Origin: an uncultured Gammaproteobacteria bacterium
GTDB taxonomy: Bacteria; Pseudomonadota; Gammaproteobacteria; Arenicellales; CAJQKF01
DNA length: 64,000 bases
Direction of reading: 5' to 3'
Assembly (NCBI GenBank): GCA_905478855.1
Contig: CAJQKF010000040.1
Location: forward strand, 1 to 64,000
Of this stretch, positions 36,557-47,675 are shown in pieces. The position numbers were made by a program, and so were the translations under genes. The notes under the pieces are model-generated. The model saw nothing but the letters and a program-made list of their open reading frames with translations, searched no databases and was not told the origin of the DNA. Within the stretch, counting starts at the first letter, position 1, and each line of letters starts with the position of its first letter.

Positions 36557-37803
36557 GCGCGATGTACTTCCTCAGCAATAATATCTATTCCGTCTGAGAC
36601 CGTTTTGTCATCAGTCGCATAGCTTATTCGTATGCACTCTCGCTGATGTCTCCAGGTTGAATCTACGATTCCTGGAAAAAATTTTTCACCCGGAATAACA
36701 TATACGCCCCGTGTTTTAAGTCTTTTGTATAAGCACTGGCTCGTTATTGGTAGTCCCTCTAGCCATAACCAAAGGAAAATAGCGCCTTCCGGCTCATGTA
36801 TGTGGTAGGGCAGACCGGCCAATTCATTATGAAGCATAGCAACGGCAGAGAGTGCTTTGGCTTTGTAAAATGGCCTTATATATGCATCAGAAAGTTGAAT
36901 TATTTTCTCGTTAGTTAGAGATTTAGTCATGAGGGTAGGGCCAAAGCTTCCCGGGGCCAGGCTTAAAATAGCATTAGCGGAAGAAATTCTTCTGATGATT
37001 GATTCATTCGCGACGACAATTCCGGTTCGAATGCCAGCCAGTCCCAGCTTTGACAGACTCATGCATACGACTGTATTTTCATCCCAGTAGGGTTTTACAT
37101 CATTAAAAATGATGTTGGGAAAAGGTGTGCCATACGCGCAGTCCAATATCAGCGGAATGTTTATTCTTTCACAAAGTTTCCGTAACTTTTCTATTTCCCC
37201 GTTTGTGAGCACATTACCGGTCGGATTTGTTGGTCTACTGACACACATTGCACCGATATTATTACTAACGTCAAGCTGGTCAAAGTCTACTCTGTACTTA
37301 AACATCTGATTTTCAAGACGTTCTATTTTAGGAAGATTTGCAACGAAAATTTCTTCCCCAAGACCTGCGTCAGCATATCCAACATATTCAGGAATGAGTG
37401 GTAGCAGAATCTTTTTAGTCTTTTGGCCGCTAAATTTTCCTGAGAAAAGATTAAACAGCACAAAAAACGACGACTGACTACCATTGGTTATTGCAATGTT
37501 CTTTTCGCTAATTGGCCACCCATATTTCTTAACTAAAAGTTGTGCCAGCGCCCCGCGAAACTCGGGATTGCCAATTGGACTGTCGTATTTGGCAACCATG
37601 TCTTCAAATACGTTTCCGTCAGCAAGCAAATCGGTCATTAATTGCCGGAAATAATTTTCTACTTCATCAATACGACCAGGATTTCCACCGCCTAACATAA
37701 TAACCCTGGAATCAGATTGGTCGGCAGAGCCAAGATCGTCCATTAGCTGGACGATCCCACTTCCATGATTCAGGAAGTTTCCAAAGTCAGAGAATTGCTG
37801 CAT
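36541..37803 (-). CDS. avtA: Valine--pyruvate aminotransferase
   Basis: PLP-dependent class I/II aminotransferase exchanging amino groups between valine and pyruvate. The 420-residue sequence follows AvtA closely: FGNFLNHGSGIVQLMDDLG at the start, MLGGGNPG, ITNGSQSSFF, SRPTNPTGNV and the PLP lysine in SLSKLGLAGIRTG near residue 250, then AIFLWLW. It lies 27 bases after prc on the same strand, so it is probably in the prc transcript. Confidence 0.93.
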   Translation of the reverse strand: MQQFSDFGNFLNHGSGIVQLMDDLGSADQSDSRVIMLGGGNPGRIDEVENYFRQLMTDLLADGNVFEDMVAKYDSPIGNPEFRGALAQLLVKKYGWPISEKNIAITNGSQSSFFVLFNLFSGKFSGQKTKKILLPLIPEYVGYADAGLGEEIFVANLPKIERLENQMFKYRVDFDQLDVSNNIGAMCVSRPTNPTGNVLTNGEIEKLRKLCERINIPLILDCAYGTPFPNIIFNDVKPYWDENTVVCMSLSKLGLAGIRTGIVVANESIIRRISSANAILSLAPGSFGPTLMTKSLTNEKIIQLSDAYIRPFYKAKALSAVAMLHNELAGLPYHIHEPEGAIFLWLWLEGLPITSQCLYKRLKTRGVYVIPGEKFFPGIVDSTWRHQRECIRISYATDDKTVSDGIDIIAEEVHRAYKDR

Positions 37804-37830
37804 GAGTTTCTGAGAAATTACCTAGCTCAT

Positions 37831-39966
37831 CTAATCAGTACGATTCGATTTTCCAACAAGTTGTACGTCTTGAGTTAACCGAATTAGATCGGCGAGAATA
37901 AATCCAGCTTCTTCCAATAGGATATCCGGAGGGAATCGTTCATCATCGGCAGTTGCGAGATCTTCTTGCTCAAGTGTGTCGTCGTCATTTTCCTCAGTAT
38001 CCGGATTAAGGAGCTCCAGGTCTAAAGCGCTTCGCAGGCGGTTCTCGATTTCATACCCCATTAAGCGACGTTGGTCTCTATTTGTTCGGCGTTGGTTTTC
38101 GTTTAGACTAACTCTTTCAATATTTCTGTTGTCAGTCGCAAATTTTGCGGCTTCGTAGATATATTGCATCTTTTCCGATTCGGGGCTTCTCTCATCAAAG
38201 TTCCGAATTAAATTATTCACAATATCTCGTTCAATGAATTGATAGGTGGTATTAAACTTGGCCGGATCCACTTTAGTCCAGGGTAGGGCATTTTCATATG
38301 CTCGCTCGCCTTCTTGGGCAGAGCCATGACTAATTGGGAATAGTACGTCAGGCACAACTCCACGGTGTTGGGTAGAGTCTCCATTTATGCGAAAAAACTG
38401 TGCAACAGTGAGTTTAAGTTGGCCTAAATCGAGCCCGGATCTACTATGGCGGCTTAGGTTAACTACGTGTTGAACGGTTCCTTTGCCGAAGGTTGGTTCA
38501 CCGATTATCACGCCACGTTGGTAATCCTGAATAGCGCCAGCAAAGATTTCGGATGCGGATGCTGAATTTCGGTCAATCATAACTGCAAGAGGTCCGGTGT
38601 AACTAACTGAAGGATCTGGATCTCGGTTTATACGAACTTTGCCGCTGAGATCGCGAACTTGCACAATCGGTCCATCATCAATGAATAATCCAGTTAACGA
38701 TATAGCTTCCGTTAACGCACCGCCGGGATTGCCGCGGAGGTCTATAAGCAGTGCATCAACATTCTCATTTTTCAAATCCTGAATAAGCTGGCGGGTGTCT
38801 TTTGTTGTACTCCGGTATTGCGGATCGCCCTGCGCTCGTCCGTCTAGATCTGCGTAGAATGTTGGTATATCAATAACGCCTAACTTATAGTGACGACCTT
38901 CGTGGGTAAATTCTAATATGGATTTTTTTGCAGCTTGTTCTTCAAGCTTTATCTTATCTCTGGTTATTACGATATCTTTAGTTTCTCCACTGTTTCCGGC
39001 TTTACGTGGGAGTATTCTCAGCTTTACGGTGGTGTCTTTGGGGCCCCTGATTCGTTCTACGACGTCATCCAGACGCCAACCTATAACATCGTCTATCTTG
39101 CTCTTGACGCCTTCTCCTACACCGACAATACGGTCGCCTGCTTTCAGCTGCTTAGATAAGTCCGCCGGACCGCCCGGCACAATGCTGGTAACACGAGTGT
39201 ATTCGTTACGACTTTGTAAAACCGCACCGATTCCTTCCAGAGAGAGACTCATTCTTATTTTAAAATTTGCTGACGCTCGCGGGGAAAGATAGGTGGTATG
39301 AGGTTCTACAGTGAGTAGATAGGCGTTCATAAATAACTGGAAAACATCATTTGCATTTAATTGTGAGGTTCGCGTGCGAATTTGCTCGTAACGCTTGGTT
39401 AATGTATCACGGGCTTCCTCTAAAGATTGACCACTAATTTTTAACGATAAAATATCGTTTTTTACACGTTTTCTCCAAAGCTCGTTGACTTCGGCTTGGG
39501 TTGACGGCCATAACACATCGTCGCGATCGGTTTCGTACCATTCATCAATATTGAAATCGAAATCACGTTTGATATATTCTAGGGCTAGATCAACTTGTTT
39601 ATTTACGCGAGTTCGATAGACATGAAAAATTGCGAAACCAGGCTCGAGGCGTGCATCGTTGATATAGTTGTCGAAATCGTATCTAATTTCGTTGAATTTG
39701 CTGATATCTTGTTGAAAAAAGTAGATTCGGTCCGGGTCTAATAGTTCTAAATAACGATCGAGAATTCGTGTTGATAATTCGTCATTTAGTTCTTGTTTAA
39801 CGTAATGACGTCGTTGCATATAGTCTCGGATTAAACGCGAAGAAAAAACATGTTTGTCTTCAATTGTCATCGACGGGGCGGGTGCACTGGCGGCAAATAC
39901 CAGAGAACTGGTAACGGTTGCGGCAAGCAGGATCACTACCGAACTGTGTCGGGCGATACGCTGCAT
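37831..39966 (-). CDS. prc: Carboxy-terminal (tail-specific) protease Prc/Tsp
   Basis: Periplasmic serine protease that processes PBP3 and degrades tagged or misfolded proteins. Order: signal peptide, N-terminal alpha domain, PDZ domain (LEGIGAVLQSRNEYTRV region), peptidase S41 domain with the Ser in DRNSASASEIFAGAI and the Lys in TFGKGTVQ (about residues 465-495), then the C-terminal DUF3340 region. I take the ATG at 39966 (711 aa), which gives a clean signal peptide ending near FAASA. An ATG at 39996 adds ten residues and has GGAAG close by, so it cannot be excluded. Its PBP3 substrate is encoded in this window (ftsI). Confidence 0.94.
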   Translation of the reverse strand: MQRIARHSSVVILLAATVTSSLVFAASAPAPSMTIEDKHVFSSRLIRDYMQRRHYVKQELNDELSTRILDRYLELLDPDRIYFFQQDISKFNEIRYDFDNYINDARLEPGFAIFHVYRTRVNKQVDLALEYIKRDFDFNIDEWYETDRDDVLWPSTQAEVNELWRKRVKNDILSLKISGQSLEEARDTLTKRYEQIRTRTSQLNANDVFQLFMNAYLLTVEPHTTYLSPRASANFKIRMSLSLEGIGAVLQSRNEYTRVTSIVPGGPADLSKQLKAGDRIVGVGEGVKSKIDDVIGWRLDDVVERIRGPKDTTVKLRILPRKAGNSGETKDIVITRDKIKLEEQAAKKSILEFTHEGRHYKLGVIDIPTFYADLDGRAQGDPQYRSTTKDTRQLIQDLKNENVDALLIDLRGNPGGALTEAISLTGLFIDDGPIVQVRDLSGKVRINRDPDPSVSYTGPLAVMIDRNSASASEIFAGAIQDYQRGVIIGEPTFGKGTVQHVVNLSRHSRSGLDLGQLKLTVAQFFRINGDSTQHRGVVPDVLFPISHGSAQEGERAYENALPWTKVDPAKFNTTYQFIERDIVNNLIRNFDERSPESEKMQYIYEAAKFATDNRNIERVSLNENQRRTNRDQRRLMGYEIENRLRSALDLELLNPDTEENDDDTLEQEDLATADDERFPPDILLEEAGFILADLIRLTQDVQLVGKSNRTD

Positions 39967-40164
39967 AACATTTATTATAGTAGGATAAATAATCATTACT
40001 TCCGAAATTTTTGTGCGTGTGAAACGAAACTATTAGGAATCATAGCAGGTAGGTAACAACCTTTGGGCTTCTGACTCTACAATTATCATGTCCCTCGTTA
40101 AAAAAATATTACCATTCAGGAACCTTTGGGGAAGAATATACCCCATGACATAGTGCTCAACCTC

Positions 40165-41238
40165 TTATTCTTGGACCTGAGATAGTCGAAAAAGTTGATC
40201 AGACTTGAGAATCCCATTGTCAGTGATATAGTTAGTGATTAATTTTGCTGGCGTAATATCGAAAGCCGGATTAGCTATTTGGGTTTTATTTGTAACGATT
40301 CGAGTTTCTGACCATGTGTTATCAGTAGTAACGCCGCGAATGTTTGAAACTTCGTGAGGATCCCTATTTTCAATTGGTACATCACGCCCATGTTGAAGAT
40401 TATTGTCGTAAGTGGAAGACGGGAGGGCGACTAAAAAGGGAATATTATTGTCATGGGCTGCCAAAGCCTTCAGATAAGTCCCAATTTTGTTACACACATC
40501 ACCATTGGCAACCGTTCGGTCGGTGCCAACGATGCATACGTCCACGAGTTTATTCTGCATCAGATGACCTCCCGCGTTATCAACAATTACTGTGCATGGT
40601 ACACCGTGATTCTGCAGCTCCCATGCGGTCAACGCGGCGCCCTGATTCCGGGGGCGTGTCTCATCTACCCAGACGTGTATATCGATCCCTTCGTTAAAAG
40701 CATAATATATTGGGGCCAGAGCGGTTCCCCAGTCTACGGTAGCTAACCATCCTGCGTTGCAATGTGTTAAGACGTTTACAGTATTTCCAGATTTTTTCTG
40801 TGATATATGTTTGAGATAAGAATATCCAAATTTACCGATTTTTTTATTTTGGGAAATATCTTCATTACAAATGGTGTCTGCTTCTTGAAATGCTGCAGTT
40901 AGGTATATTTTTTTGTTGGCGGTTAGCCGATTGTGCATTCTTTTTAGCGCCCATTGAAGATTGATGGCGGTCGGTCGTGCGGATGAAAGATAATCAATAG
41001 CGCTATTTAGTGATGCTTCATCACATTGGTGTTTTAGTGCCAAACAAATACCGTATGCAGCAGTTGCACCGATTAATGGAGCACCTCGGACTTGCATTGA
41101 GTGAATGGCGTGGTAGGTGTCGTTGACAGACTCCAATGAAACAATGCTGAATTCGTGCGGCAGTCGAGTTTGATCAATGATTTTTATTGTCTGATCGTCT
41201 CTCCAGATTGATCGGTATGGAATACTATTAACTTTCAT
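40165..41238 (-). CDS. mtnA: S-methyl-5-thioribose-1-phosphate isomerase
   Basis: Methionine-salvage isomerase converting methylthioribose-1-phosphate to methylthioribulose-1-phosphate. 357 residues with RGAPLIGATAAYG near 51, the catalytic Cys in THCNAGWLAT near 160, VDETRPRNQGAALTAWEL and the catalytic Asp in VGTDRTVANGDVCNKIGTY near 240. No other mtn gene is visible here. Stands alone on the minus strand upstream of prc. Confidence 0.95.
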   Translation of the reverse strand: MKVNSIPYRSIWRDDQTIKIIDQTRLPHEFSIVSLESVNDTYHAIHSMQVRGAPLIGATAAYGICLALKHQCDEASLNSAIDYLSSARPTAINLQWALKRMHNRLTANKKIYLTAAFQEADTICNEDISQNKKIGKFGYSYLKHISQKKSGNTVNVLTHCNAGWLATVDWGTALAPIYYAFNEGIDIHVWVDETRPRNQGAALTAWELQNHGVPCTVIVDNAGGHLMQNKLVDVCIVGTDRTVANGDVCNKIGTYLKALAAHDNNIPFLVALPSSTYDNNLQHGRDVPIENRDPHEVSNIRGVTTDNTWSETRIVTNKTQIANPAFDITPAKLITNYITDNGILKSDQLFRLSQVQE

Positions 41239-41347
41239 TTCGAAATGCGAATAGTGTTTAGCATGCGATAAATTATCTCAGTTTGAACTGATTGCAGGTA
41301 TCGATAAAATTCAAAATTTCGAGTTGGGTTACTAACCATAGCTATAT

Positions 41348-41711
41348 TCAGTTGTGGGGTTCGTTGGAGATAATGGACTGTTCGTTGCCGAACACCCCAT
41401 GAAACAAGCGTCGTTCGTATTTCACGTCTTCATTCAAGGTTGTTTCGCAAGCTTTGTTGAACATTTCTTTGGTTGCCTTAATGGTCGGTCGTAAGTAATC
41501 AGAAATTTCTGATTGGTAACTCTCCGAGGAACGCGTCGGAAAAATTGTGTTCGATTAATTTCCCTATATCGGTGGAATTATCAAACGACAATAGCGCGTG
41601 CATTAACTAATTCATTAATCGATCGCTTGGCATATTTAATGCTTTAGGACGATTTAACCTTATGATGCCAACGTTTTTTTTAGTCACTATGAGAATGGTA
41701 TCGTAGTGCAT
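41348..41711 (-). pseudogene. Decayed enoyl-CoA hydratase
   Basis: From an ATG at 41711 the minus strand reads MHYDTILI, VGIIRLNRPKALN and then an in-frame TAG where families have Glu, followed by LMHALLSFDNSTDIG. After further changes, a second frame reads RPTIKATKEMFNKACETTL and YERRLFHGVFG before a TGA at 41348-41350. These are the N- and C-terminal ends of crotonase-family enoyl-CoA hydratases. About 360 bases remain of the 770-800 expected, so the active-site middle is deleted, with at least one nonsense codon and one frameshift. It is divergent from the propionate operon, which suggests a lost acyl-CoA function. It is invisible in a simple open-reading-frame scan. Confidence 0.8.
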
Positions 41712-41805
41712 GTTGGTTTTGTTTATTCTAATTGAGTTCTTGTACTTTCGGCACTACAGGTTTAGGCCATTATTACGTCTCTGGTACCGATATGGAGTAT
41801 TTGAT

Positions 41806-41834
41806 TTGGTGTCGGACTTTAGTTCACCTATAAT
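41806..41834 (+). promoter_or_regulatory. Candidate promoter of the propionate operon
   Basis: A perfect TATAAT at 41829-41834 with TTGGTG 17 bases upstream (41806-41811). It would give a leader of about 170 bases before prpE. Another TATAAT at 41962-41967, nearer the gene, lacks any -35 match. Apart from these I see nothing distinctive in the roughly 300 bases between the pseudogene and prpE. Confidence 0.4.
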
Positions 41835-42009
41835 GAAACACCATATTAGTAATTCAGTCTAGGAATTATAGAGTGAATCGATTAATTGGTCATATATAAG
41901 ACTATATATTATGTGAAGTATCTTTAGCCGGATCGCAGATAGGATACGGCACAGAGCGGATTATAATAATACGATCAAATGTTGTTTGTTAATTTTTGCT
42001 GAGGAAAGC

Positions 42010-43905
42010 ATGAGCGGAAAATTTACCGAAGTTCACCAACGATCACTGGATAATCCCGAAGAGTTTTGGGCCGAGGCGGCTCAATTAATAGACTGGTATA
42101 AAAAGTGGGATCGTGTGTTTGATGACAACGACGCGCCATTCTGCGAGTGGTTTCCTGGGGGGGAACTTAATACGTGTTTTAATGCTTTGGATCGACACGT
42201 CGAAGCTGGCAATGGGGATCGAACTGCGCTGATTTACGACAGTCCAATTACTGGAAATAAGGGTAGCTTTACCTATTCTGAATTATTGAAGAAGGTTTCC
42301 TGTTTTGCTGGGGTACTTCGAGCTAACGGAGTCGACAAGGGTGACAGGGTTATTATCTATATGCCGATGGTCCCAGAGGCAGTAGTTGCTATGTTAGCCT
42401 GCGCACGTCTTGGTGCGGTGCACTCTGTTGTATTCGGTGGTTTTGCAGCCAATGAGCTTGCGGTTCGAATTGATGATGCTCAGCCGAAAGTTATTGTCTC
42501 GGCTTCCTGCGGTATTGAACCGGGGCGGGTGATTGCGTATAAACCCTTACTTGATTCGGCAATTGATTTGGCAAGTCATAAACCATCTTGCTGTGTAATC
42601 TTGCAACGCGAGCAATTAGCCGCGACACTTGTCATGGGCCGCGATATCGATTGGAATGATAGCGAGGCTCGAGCAGAGCCGACTGATTGCGTATCTGTTT
42701 TAGCGACAGATCCTCTGTACATTCTGTATACATCGGGTACTACCGGACAACCGAAAGGCGTGGTTCGAGATAATGGTGGACATGCAGTCGCCTTACTCTG
42801 GACCATGAAAAATATCTACAACATGGAAGCTGGGGAGGTTTATTGGGCTGCCTCGGACGTAGGTTGGGTTGTTGGTCATTCCTATATAGTTTATGCGCCG
42901 TTATTTGCGGGTTGCACAACAGTGTTGTTTGAGGGTAAGCCGGTTGGAACGCCTGATGCCGGAGTATTTTGGCGCGTGATCAGTGAGCATAAAGTGAAAG
43001 TTTTATTTACTGCACCTACGGCTTTCCGGGCGATTAAAAAGAATGATCCGAATGGATCATTACTAAAGGATTATGATTTATCTTCTTTAGAAACATTGTT
43101 TCTTGCGGGTGAGCGACTGGATCCTGATACGCTTCATTGGGCTGAAGATAAATTAGGCGTGCCTGTAGTAGATCACTGGTGGCAAACCGAGACAGGATGG
43201 TCGATTTGTTCAAACTGCCTGGGAATTGAGCAACTGCCGATTAAGGAGGGGTCTCCTACCCGTGCAGTGCCTGGTTGGGATTTACGTGTATTGGATGAAA
43301 ACGGCAACGAACTACCTGCTGGTGAAATTGGTTCGTTGGCGGTAAAACTGCCGCTGCCTCCCGGCAGCTTCCCAACGCTGTGGAACGCAAGAGAACGCTA
43401 CTTCGAGTCCTATTTTAAAGAATACGAAGGTTTTTATAGCACGGCGGATGCGGGAATAATAGATAAGGACGGATATGCGTACATAATGTCGCGGACTGAT
43501 GACATTATTAATGTTGCAGGCCATCGGCTGTCTACTGGAGCGATGGAAGAAGTATTATCTGATCATCCTGATGTGGCCGAATGCGCGGTAACCGGAGTTG
43601 CTGATCAGCTAAAAGGGCAGGTGCCGCTGGGTATGTTGGTACTAAATGCCGGGAGTGAAGGAAATGAGCATGAAGTTGTCAAACAAGTTGTGCAAATGGT
43701 GCGAGATCGCATAGGTCCGGTAGCCGCTTTCAAACAAGCAATTGTTGTGAAACGATTACCTAAAACCCGAAGCGGAAAAATTCTGAGGAGTACTATTCGT
43801 AAAATTGCCGATGGAACAGAATGGAAAATGCCGGCAACTATTGATGACCCAGTAATTCTGGATGAGATCACAGAATCCTTACAGTCAATCGGATATGCAA
43901 ATTGA
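42010..43905 (+). CDS. prpE: Propionate--CoA ligase
   Basis: Activates propionate to propionyl-CoA through an adenylate. The ATG at 42010 has GAGGA close upstream; an open TTG at 41986 is less likely. The resulting 631-residue ANL-family protein has the P-loop TSGTTGQPKGVVRDNGGH near 240 (the VRDNGGH wording is PrpE-like), WWQTETGW, and the catalytic lysine K590 in TRSGKILRS. First gene of an operon with methylmalonyl-CoA mutase and propionyl-CoA carboxylase beta, which fits propionate as substrate better than acetate. Confidence 0.93.
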   Translation: MSGKFTEVHQRSLDNPEEFWAEAAQLIDWYKKWDRVFDDNDAPFCEWFPGGELNTCFNALDRHVEAGNGDRTALIYDSPITGNKGSFTYSELLKKVSCFAGVLRANGVDKGDRVIIYMPMVPEAVVAMLACARLGAVHSVVFGGFAANELAVRIDDAQPKVIVSASCGIEPGRVIAYKPLLDSAIDLASHKPSCCVILQREQLAATLVMGRDIDWNDSEARAEPTDCVSVLATDPLYILYTSGTTGQPKGVVRDNGGHAVALLWTMKNIYNMEAGEVYWAASDVGWVVGHSYIVYAPLFAGCTTVLFEGKPVGTPDAGVFWRVISEHKVKVLFTAPTAFRAIKKNDPNGSLLKDYDLSSLETLFLAGERLDPDTLHWAEDKLGVPVVDHWWQTETGWSICSNCLGIEQLPIKEGSPTRAVPGWDLRVLDENGNELPAGEIGSLAVKLPLPPGSFPTLWNARERYFESYFKEYEGFYSTADAGIIDKDGYAYIMSRTDDIINVAGHRLSTGAMEEVLSDHPDVAECAVTGVADQLKGQVPLGMLVLNAGSEGNEHEVVKQVVQMVRDRIGPVAAFKQAIVVKRLPKTRSGKILRSTIRKIADGTEWKMPATIDDPVILDEITESLQSIGYAN

Positions 43906-43917
43906 GGTTGTTTTAGA

Positions 43918-46071
43918 ATGTCAAAAAAATATCAGGATGATATAAATGCCTGGCAGCAGCAAGCAGCGCTCGATCTGAAGGGTGCTTCAGTTGATTCGTT
44001 GCTTCGAGAGACCCCAGAAGGTATTTCGGTAAAGGCGTTATACACAGCCGCAGACTTGGAAGATATTGCACAAGTTAATACGCTTCCAGGATTGGAGCCG
44101 TATATGCGCGGACCGCGTTCAACGATGTACGCAGGTCGACCTTGGACAATCCGACAGTATGCCGGATTCTCCACAGCGGAAGAATCCAACGCATTTTATC
44201 GCCGTAATCTAGCGGCCGGACAGGCAGGTTTATCTATCGCATTTGATTTGGCAACTCATCGTGGATATGACTCCGATCATCCCAGGGTTTCTGGAGATGT
44301 TGGTAAAGCTGGAGTGGCGATAGATAGTGTTGAGGACATGAAGATTTTATTTGACGGAATACCGTTAGACAAAATGTCAGTATCTATGACCATGAACGGT
44401 GCGGTGTTACCGATTATGGCGATGTATATTGTTGCAGCTGAAGAGCAGGGGGTCTCGGCAGAAGCATTATCCGGTACGATTCAAAATGATATTTTGAAAG
44501 AATTTATGGTGCGAAATACCTATATTTATCCGCCTGCTCCCTCAATGCATATCGTTTCCGATATTATTCGTTATACATCACAGCATATGCCCCGGTTTAA
44601 CCCTATTTCTATATCTGGGTATCACATGCAGGAAGCGGGCGCAACTTGTGTGCAGGAGCTCGCTTTTACAATCGCTGATGGGATTGAATACGTCCGCACT
44701 GCTATAGAAAGTGGTTTAGACGTAGATCAATTTGCTCCACGATTGTCGTTTTTCTTTGCGATCGGCATGAACTTCTTTATGGAAGTCGCAAAGTTGCGTG
44801 CCGCACGAGTGTTGTGGGCTGAGTTGATGCAGGACTTGTTCGAACCTAAAGATACTCGATCGCTGATGTTGCGAACTCATTGTCAGACTTCTGGGGTCAG
44901 TTTAACCAGTATGGATCCGCACAATAACATCGTACGGACAACGATCGAAGCAATGGCCGCTGTATTAGGGGGTACCCAGTCGTTACATACCAATAGCTTT
45001 GATGAGGCGTTAGCGTTACCAACTGATGCCTCAGCACGAATTGCTCGAAACACCCAGCTAATTCTTCAGCATGAGACCGGTATCACTAATGTTGTGGATC
45101 CATTGGGCGGTTCGTACTATGTTGAGAGCTTAACCAATAGTTTAGTGGTCGAAGCACGTAAACTCATTGATGAGGTAGAAGAACTGGGTGGAATGACGGC
45201 TGCGGTATCTTCCGGGATGCCCAAATTGAAAATCGAAGCCGCCGCCGCAGCACGTCAAGCACGACAAGACCGCGAAGAAGACGTCATTATTGGTGTTAAT
45301 CGTTATCAATTGGAAGCGGAGGGCGAAATTGATATATTGACCATAGATAACGATAAAGTTCGGGCAGACCAGATTGCTAGATTGGAGAGAATTCGGAATA
45401 ATCGCGATGATTCTATGTGCCAGAAGTCTCTGGAGTCTCTACGTAATATTGCCGAAACAAAGCAGGGTAATTTACTGGAAGCGGCGGTTAATGCCGCTCG
45501 AGCTCGAGCAACCCTTGGTGAAATTTCTAGCACTCTGGAAACGGTATACAAGCGTCACCGGGCTGACATACAGTCAATTTCAGGAGTATACGGAGCGGCC
45601 TTTGCGGGTGATGATAATTTTTTGAAGATTCAGTCTGATATTAAAATATTTGAAGAAACCCATGGTCGCCGACCGCGAATGCTAGTCGTTAAGCTTGGCC
45701 AGGACGGCCATGATCGGGGTGCAAAGATTATTGCAACAGCATTCGCTGACCTTGGTTTCGATATTGATATTGGGCCGTTATTTCAGACGCCAGAAGAAGC
45801 GGTGAAACAAGCGATAGAAAATGATGTGCACGTTATTGGAATATCCTCTCAGGCAGCGGGTCATAGAACACTTGTGCCTTTGGTGATTGAACAGTTAAAA
45901 CACGATCAGGCAGACGATATTATTGTCATATGTGGTGGGGTTATTCCTCCACAAGATTATGAATATTTGTATGGCATTGGCGTATCTGCTATTTACGGCC
46001 CTGGAACGAATATTCCCGACGCTGCAAAGCAGGTGCTGCAACTTATCCGCAAATCGGATGATTTATTTTAA
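43918..46071 (+). CDS. scpA: Methylmalonyl-CoA mutase
   Basis: Adenosylcobalamin enzyme interconverting methylmalonyl-CoA and succinyl-CoA. A single 717-residue chain holds both the catalytic TIM barrel ([18 protein letters not shown] near 80; [11 protein letters not shown]) and the C-terminal B12 domain with [13 protein letters not shown] near residue 595 (lower axial His), then GISSQAAGH and [10 protein letters not shown]. It lies 12 bases after prpE. The companion GTPase (meaB) and the epimerase are not in the window. Confidence 0.96.
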   Translation: MSKKYQDDINAWQQQAALDLKGASVDSLLRETPEGISVKALYTAADLEDIAQVNTLPGLEPYMRGPRSTMYAGRPWTIRQYAGFSTAEESNAFYRRNLAAGQAGLSIAFDLATHRGYDSDHPRVSGDVGKAGVAIDSVEDMKILFDGIPLDKMSVSMTMNGAVLPIMAMYIVAAEEQGVSAEALSGTIQNDILKEFMVRNTYIYPPAPSMHIVSDIIRYTSQHMPRFNPISISGYHMQEAGATCVQELAFTIADGIEYVRTAIESGLDVDQFAPRLSFFFAIGMNFFMEVAKLRAARVLWAELMQDLFEPKDTRSLMLRTHCQTSGVSLTSMDPHNNIVRTTIEAMAAVLGGTQSLHTNSFDEALALPTDASARIARNTQLILQHETGITNVVDPLGGSYYVESLTNSLVVEARKLIDEVEELGGMTAAVSSGMPKLKIEAAAAARQARQDREEDVIIGVNRYQLEAEGEIDILTIDNDKVRADQIARLERIRNNRDDSMCQKSLESLRNIAETKQGNLLEAAVNAARARATLGEISSTLETVYKRHRADIQSISGVYGAAFAGDDNFLKIQSDIKIFEETHGRRPRMLVVKLGQDGHDRGAKIIATAFADLGFDIDIGPLFQTPEEAVKQAIENDVHVIGISSQAAGHRTLVPLVIEQLKHDQADDIIVICGGVIPPQDYEYLYGIGVSAIYGPGTNIPDAAKQVLQLIRKSDDLF

Positions 46072-46119
46072 TAGTCAGCGTCATATGGAACGCTACTAAA
46101 TTAATGTAAGAGTAAATTT

Positions 46120-47652
46120 ATGCAAGAAATTCTCAAGGAATTGGATCGAAGACGGGATTTAGCCAAACTAGGTGGAGGTGAAAAGCGTATTGAAGCCCAG
46201 CATCGTCGCGGAAAACTAACTGCACGGGAGCGCATCGAGTTACTGCTTGACGAAAACAGTTTCGAAGAATGGGATATTTATGTGGAGCATCGCTGCACGG
46301 ATTTCGGTATGGGTGACAATCGCATTCCTGGTGATGGTGTTGTTACGGGTTACGGCATGATTAATGGTCGCTTGGTGTTTGTCTATAGTCAAGATTTTAC
46401 CGTATTTGGTGGTTCTCTTTCCGAAGCCCATGCGGAGAAGATCTGCAAGGTGATGGATCATGCGATGAAAGTTGGTGCACCGATTATCGGTATCAGTGAT
46501 TCAGGTGGTGCTCGGATTCAGGAAGGTGTTGCATCTCTGGGGGGCTATGCAGAAGTTTTCCAGAGAAATGTAATGGCGTCCGGTGTGGTGCCTCAAATTT
46601 CGATGATTATGGGTCCTTGCGCCGGTGGTGCGGTTTACTCACCCGCAATTACAGACTTTATATTCATGATTCAAGATACCAGTTATATGTTTGTTACTGG
46701 CCCAGATGTCGTTAAAACTGTTACTCATGAAATAGTGACAGCGGAAGAACTCGGAGGGGCGAAGACGCATACCGGAAAATCCGGTGTTGCGGACCTTGCC
46801 TTCGAAAATGACGTCGATGCGATAAATAGATTACGCCGGTTCTTTGATTTTCTACCATTAAATAATCGATCTGATGTGCCTGAGCGCCCCACTCAAGACC
46901 CAGCTGATCGGCTCGAAAAGTCACTTGATTCGATTATTCCTGCTAACCCTAATAAGCCCTACGACATGAAGGCCGTGATTGGAAAGATTGTTGATGAATC
47001 TGACTTTTTTGAAATTCAGTCGGATTACGCCAAAAATATCATTATTGGTTTTGCTCGAATGGAGGGTTCAACAGTCGGTATAGTCGCTAATCAACCGTTA
47101 GTACTTGCAGGTTGTTTGGACATTCAGTCTTCAATTAAAGCCGCTCGCTTTGTTCGGTTTTGTGATGCCTTTAGTATTCCGTTAATTACATTTGTTGATG
47201 TCCCGGGTTTTATGCCGGGTACCGCGCAAGAATATGGTGGAATTATTAAGCACGGTGCGAAACTGCTTTATGCGTATGCTGAGTGCACTGTTCCGAAAAT
47301 TACCGTGATTACCCGTAAAGCATATGGTGGCGCCTATGATGTAATGGCATCTAAACACTTAAGAGGAGATGTGAATTTGGCATGGCCGACTGCCGAAATT
47401 GCGGTAATGGGAGCAAAAGGTGCGGTTGAAATTATTTTTCGTCAAGATCTTGATGATGCGGAGAAAATTGAGCGTCGTACTGAGGAGTACAAAGAAAAAT
47501 TCGCTAACCCGTTTAATGCCAGTCGCCGGGGATATATTGATGACGTCATTCAGCCGAGTAAAACACGGAAGCGTATTTGTCGATCTTTGGTAATGCTAAA
47601 AACTAAGCAACTAGAAAACCCTTGGAGAAAGCATGGAAATATTCCATTATAA
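46120..47652 (+). CDS. pccB: Propionyl-CoA carboxylase, beta (carboxyltransferase) subunit
   Basis: Transfers the carboxyl group from biotin to propionyl-CoA. 510 residues in two crotonase-fold carboxyltransferase halves: [22 protein letters not shown] at the start, [31 protein letters not shown] and, in the second half, [31 protein letters not shown]. The biotin carboxylase/carrier alpha subunit (pccA) is not nearby, so it must be encoded elsewhere. Last gene of the plus-strand propionate operon; convergent with the cyclase gene 23 bases away. Confidence 0.94.
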   Translation: MQEILKELDRRRDLAKLGGGEKRIEAQHRRGKLTARERIELLLDENSFEEWDIYVEHRCTDFGMGDNRIPGDGVVTGYGMINGRLVFVYSQDFTVFGGSLSEAHAEKICKVMDHAMKVGAPIIGISDSGGARIQEGVASLGGYAEVFQRNVMASGVVPQISMIMGPCAGGAVYSPAITDFIFMIQDTSYMFVTGPDVVKTVTHEIVTAEELGGAKTHTGKSGVADLAFENDVDAINRLRRFFDFLPLNNRSDVPERPTQDPADRLEKSLDSIIPANPNKPYDMKAVIGKIVDESDFFEIQSDYAKNIIIGFARMEGSTVGIVANQPLVLAGCLDIQSSIKAARFVRFCDAFSIPLITFVDVPGFMPGTAQEYGGIIKHGAKLLYAYAECTVPKITVITRKAYGGAYDVMASKHLRGDVNLAWPTAEIAVMGAKGAVEIIFRQDLDDAEKIERRTEEYKEKFANPFNASRRGYIDDVIQPSKTRKRICRSLVMLKTKQLENPWRKHGNIPL

Positions 47653-47675
47653 GGGTGCTTTTTGTTAAGAAAAAT

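Noticed and set aside
38918-39292. 124-codon plus-strand frame
   Set aside because: Antisense to the PDZ region of prc; composition follows from the prc codons.
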